A stretch of DNA of 64,000 bases from Casuarius casuarius (lineage: Eukaryota; Chordata; Aves; Casuariiformes; Casuariidae), in NCBI GenBank assembly GCA_003342895.1, contig PTFA01000085.1, positions 2,263,092 through 2,327,091 on the forward strand, in the 5' to 3' direction. Below, piece by piece: positions 62,601 through 64,000 of the stretch. The position numbers were made by a program, and so were the translations under genes. The notes beneath the pieces were generated by a model. It searched no databases. It saw nothing but the letters and a program-made list of their open reading frames with translations, and was not told the DNA's origin. How positions within the stretch are numbered: the first letter of the stretch is position 1; every line of letters begins with the position of its first letter.

Positions 62601-63598
62601 TTCAACAAGGCATGCTAGGGAAGGGCAGAGGCCGTTTTACAACACAGGTTCCTCTGATGCCTGTGCAATAGAGGAGGACACACAGAAGGAGAGCCTTAGC
62701 CCTGTTCTTATTTATAGGTCCTCAAATGTTTCAAGAAGAAAAAAATGGTGGAACTAGCTTATTGGTATTGTATGTCGTGTTGATACATTAGATATCGTAG
62801 ACCTTATGAGATTGCTTCTTCTCTACTTTTATCTCCTATACTGGACACTTTGATTTAGTACTACAGTGGAAGGTATGTTTGTAAGCTGTTTCTAATTATT
62901 TTTATATCTTTTGAATCTATCTGTCTTATCCTTCACTATAGGAGGTTTCAGTCTCAAGTCAAAGGAACAGAATGGTACTCCTAACTGTGTTTTATTTTTG
63001 CACTAAATTCAACTGAGCTGCTTTGATTAGACTAGAATATCAAAGAGCCGTTGCATCTATATTTTATCAGTTTATCTCTTTCTAAGCAAAACTACAAAGT
63101 CTGTTTTTGTTTCTGAGCACTTGAACCAAAGGAACAAGAAAAGCTCTCAAAAGCTTAGGAATTAATTCTGTGACCTGCCTAAAATTTGTTTTAAAATGTC
63201 AGTTTTTCAATTCTGCTTATGCCAGGTCCATTTGTATTTAGTACATTGCCAGATTTCCTTAGCCTGTTCTTTGGGGTGTATGTGTGCTGACGTGAAGGCT
63301 TCATCTATCTCAGCTTAATTTCAACTGATAATCAAAGTAGTTCACCCATGAATTACAAAATTATGAACTCCAGTGATACTTTCCTTCACAATCTTTTACT
63401 GTCATTAAGCTTCCTTACCTGAATGACCATTATTGGTCAATGTAAACTGGTCAGTGGAGGGCACATTATAGCCTATAAATTCTAAGGGCAAGAGATTAGA
63501 ATCGTACTGGAGAATATCTTTGTGAAAATCTATCGGCGATTGGAATACTCCTCCACAAAATGGATATTTCTTTGGCCAGGCTTTCTCTCCATCAGGAC
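44583..63598 (-). CDS. CA12: CA12, membrane-anchored extracellular carbonic anhydrase XII (5'-partial)
   Basis: Eight exons on the minus strand (63419-63598, 60699-60841, 59710-59805, 57440-57503, 56815-56972, 55732-55858, 45668-45752, 44583-44664) join with consistent phases into about 310 residues plus stop. The enzyme interconverts CO2 and bicarbonate outside the plasma membrane. All three zinc His are present (LHLHW and the ELHIVHYN His), with Glu106 (GSEHT), Thr199 (GSLTTPPC) and the proton-shuttle His64 (NNGHS). The YPFCGG and TTPPCYP cysteines make the expected disulfide. After the domain come a 24-residue transmembrane helix and a basic then acidic cytoplasmic tail. The tail motif VIYKP identifies CA12 rather than CA9 or CA14. 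The signal peptide and first exons lie beyond position 64000. Odd points: a GC donor, no 11-residue alternative exon, and a TSEV end. Confidence 0.96.
44665..45667 (-). other. CA12: CA12 intron before the last coding exon
   Basis: About 1.0 kb GT-AG intron. On the opposite strand, around 45052-45134, an A-rich open stretch ending in a gtaagt-like site was noted and rejected. Confidence 0.7.
45668..45752 (-). CDS. CA12: CA12 exon: transmembrane helix
   Basis: An 85-nt exon between ctcctag and gtaaga. It encodes [20 protein letters not shown] and AFWLFKRK. An SxxxAxxxG small-residue spacing within the helix is of the kind used in transmembrane dimers. It joins directly to the CA-domain exon, leaving no room for the 11 residues that human CA12 can include here. 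Confidence 0.94.
46314..46400. repeat. Tandem duplication of about 38 bp
   Basis: Two adjacent copies share agtatttt, acttattttggccttccc and agagcct. The second has an extra aggccttccc insert. It lies inside the large CA12 intron. Confidence 0.8.
47868..47980 (-). mobile_element. MIR/CR1-L3-type SINE remnant
   Basis: The order gagaaagtcacatctgggtc, aattttcccccatagatag, aataataatactta, gaagtgtttagagatccctg, gatgaaaagca follows the inverted consensus of MIR-like SINEs (cagtttccccatctgtaaaatgg, aataatacttacc, aaagcgctttgagatcctcggatgaaaggc). Diverged and non-coding. Confidence 0.6.
50164..50208. repeat. 45-bp dispersed repeat, copy A
   Basis: Contains tgtgcttgaaagac and matches copy B near 57787 at roughly 37 of 45 positions (counted by eye). 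Both copies lie in CA12 introns in the same orientation. Confidence 0.6.
52101..52129. repeat. (CTTTT)n pyrimidine tract
   Basis: Four CTTTT units running into a T-rich tract inside the large CA12 intron. Confidence 0.85.
52351..52374. repeat. (TTG)8 microsatellite
   Basis: Eight perfect TTG units inside the large CA12 intron. Confidence 0.93.
54261..54293. repeat. T-run followed by A-run (hairpin-prone)
   Basis: About 22 T-rich bases followed at once by ten A. It could fold back or derive from a poly(A)/poly(T) insertion pair. Confidence 0.8.
55732..55858 (-). CDS. CA12: CA12 exon: end of the CA domain
   Basis: A 127-nt exon after tttgtag and before gtaagt. It encodes [20 protein letters not shown] and then [22 protein letters not shown] and the first base of a Gly codon. 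Confidence 0.95.
55859..57439 (-). other. CA12: CA12 introns flanking the Thr199 exon
   Basis: Introns 55859-56814 (GC-AG) and 56973-57439 (GT-AG). No repeats or extra exons were recognised. Confidence 0.7.
56815..56972 (-). CDS. CA12: CA12 exon: Thr199 region; followed by a GC splice donor
   Basis: A 158-nt exon after ttttag. It encodes [20 protein letters not shown] and then [19 protein letters not shown] through to ISQEQ. The donor reads CAG|GCAAGT, a GC-AG intron with an otherwise perfect consensus. It carries the second disulfide Cys and Thr199. Confidence 0.95.
57440..57503 (-). CDS. CA12: CA12 exon ([12 protein letters not shown] segment)
   Basis: A 64-nt exon between cattacag and gtgagt. 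It encodes [20 protein letters not shown] and K, and ends with the first base of an Asp codon. Confidence 0.94.
57504..59709 (-). other. CA12: CA12 intron of 2.2 kb
   Basis: Contains copy B of the 45-bp dispersed repeat near 57787 and an A/T-run palindrome (aaaaaaaatttttttt) at about 58899-58915. Otherwise unremarkable. Confidence 0.65.
57786..57831. repeat. 45-bp dispersed repeat, copy B
   Basis: Shares ctctca..tgtgcttgaaag and ctg.ctttg with copy A at 50164. Orientation is the same. Confidence 0.6.
59710..59805 (-). CDS. CA12: CA12 exon: third zinc ligand (His119)
   Basis: A 96-nt phase-0 exon (32 codons) between tttgtag and gtagga. It begins [13 protein letters not shown], with the first His as the third zinc ligand, and ends [10 protein letters not shown]. 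Confidence 0.95.
59806..60698 (-). other. CA12: CA12 intron with SINE remnant
   Basis: About 0.9 kb GT-AG intron. Its part nearest the zinc-ligand exon holds a MIR-like core, listed separately. Confidence 0.65.
60424..60527 (+). mobile_element. MIR-like SINE core
   Basis: The order gaaaagaaacaaggggtcag, caatttgcttgaaattgctc, agtgacccagtgtcagccct, gggtttaaaacctggattc, taactcc tracks the MIR core (gaaactgaggcacagagagg, taacttgcccaaggtcac, gtggcagagctgggat, caaacccagg, ctgactcc). Confidence 0.6.
60699..60841 (-). CDS. CA12: CA12 exon: zinc ligands His94/His96
   Basis: A 143-nt exon after gcttacag and before gtaaga. The split Val codon joins NNGHS to VKMYL. It encodes [20 protein letters not shown] and GGKHFAAE, holding two of the three zinc His and the Glu106 gatekeeper. 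Confidence 0.95.
60842..63418 (-). other. CA12: CA12 intron with cassette-exon candidates
   Basis: About 2.6 kb intron. It contains a 44-nt segment with strong splice sites at 62513-62556 and an isolated perfect gtaagt donor at 62043/62042, both on the CA12 strand. Confidence 0.65.
62513..62556 (-). other. CA12: Candidate 44-nt cassette (poison) exon in CA12
   Basis: A long pyrimidine tract and tctttcag precede it, and CAG|GTAAGG follows. Joined after the NNGHS exon it reads V-G-stop, and its length (44) also shifts frame. Inclusion would therefore end translation before the zinc site. No support beyond splice-site quality. Confidence 0.35.
63419..63598 (-). CDS. CA12: CA12 exon: N-terminal part of the CA domain
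   Basis: A 180-nt exon after aatttacacag and before gtaagg. It reads [20 protein letters not shown] through to TLTNNGHS, including the first disulfide Cys, the SPID motif and the His64 proton shuttle. It is the first CA12 exon inside the window. Confidence 0.95.
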
Positions 63599-64000
63599 CT
63601 GTGTAAATTAACAAAAAGACAGGTTTGTCAAGCCTTGATGTCATCTGAATCTTCCCTGAGAAACAGTAAAAAACAGACCAGGATGAACTATTACAGTTAA
63701 TCTAAAAACTCCTGTGTTTGAGCCTTCATCTAAAATTTGGAAAAGGAGTCTTTTCTGCATCTTGAAGATTTTTTTCTGCTCCTCTGCTTTTCTCAATTTC
63801 ATGTTTCCAGTATCTCACTAGGTAGAAAAGGGCCAGATTATTGTAATAAGATGCACTTGCTGGCAGAGAAAGTGTCAGCAAAAATCTCACGTAGAGACAC
63901 TTTATACCAAATTTCTAGACAGATTCCTGAGTTGTAATTTTCCATTTTGTCTACAATTTTCATCGCTCCTGGTGCTGGTCGATCCAAGTCAAATTCTCAT
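63599..64000 (-). other. CA12: CA12 upstream intron (partial)
   Basis: About 400 bases upstream of the first visible CA12 exon. The tiny family exon coding for the SKWTYFG-type segment and the signal-peptide exon were not found and are presumed to lie beyond the window. Confidence 0.65.

Overview
The window looks like nuclear DNA of an amniote, most probably a bird. It has small phase-matched exons with GT-AG introns. One recognisable CR1 LINE 3' end terminates in the ATTCTGTG-type tail, there are a few ancient MIR/CORE-SINE-like scraps, and repeat load is otherwise low. Exon assignment rests on reading translated exons against remembered vertebrate families; no alignment was run. Gene order and orientation, RAB8B (+) > APH1B (+) > CA12 (-), is the order I recall for human 15q22.

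Left third (1-~27,300): the 3' seven-eighths of RAB8B on the plus strand. The first coding exon, with the P-loop and switch I, lies before the window, so positions 1-14,519 are read as intron 1. Seven exons (14,520-23,185) encode residues 42-207 of a 207-residue Rab8-type GTPase with intact G3, G4 and G5 motifs and a prenylated CTLL end. A long AT-rich 3' UTR with several AATAAA signals follows.

Middle (~27,300-44,580): mostly non-coding. A CpG-rich block at 30,180-30,490 carries a short GGGGCC tract and a strong minus-strand splice donor. It abuts an 18-bp minisatellite of about 20 copies. Just downstream are two exons that clearly belong to an APH-1 gamma-secretase subunit gene (31,361-31,530 and 32,889-33,011), open and with usable splice sites. 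I could not find its exons 1, 3, 5 and 6 by eye, so the locus may be a decaying or very divergent APH1B. Two further GC-rich blocks (36,880-37,060 and 41,690-42,060) have no assigned function.

Right third (44,583-64,000): CA12 on the minus strand, a membrane-anchored extracellular carbonic anhydrase. Eight coding exons run from GPDGEKAW to the stop codon. The signal peptide and first exons lie beyond the right edge. All zinc ligands and the proton-shuttle His are present. Points of interest are a GC-AG intron, absence of the human alternatively spliced 11-residue juxtamembrane segment, a cytoplasmic end reading TSEV that fits a class I PDZ ligand, and a 44-nt cassette-like exon that would introduce a stop.

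The three genes do not form a pathway; they are ordinary neighbours. I see no sign of a novel multi-gene system. The best leads are the APH1B remnant, the CA12 tail and cassette exon, and the CpG/minisatellite block.
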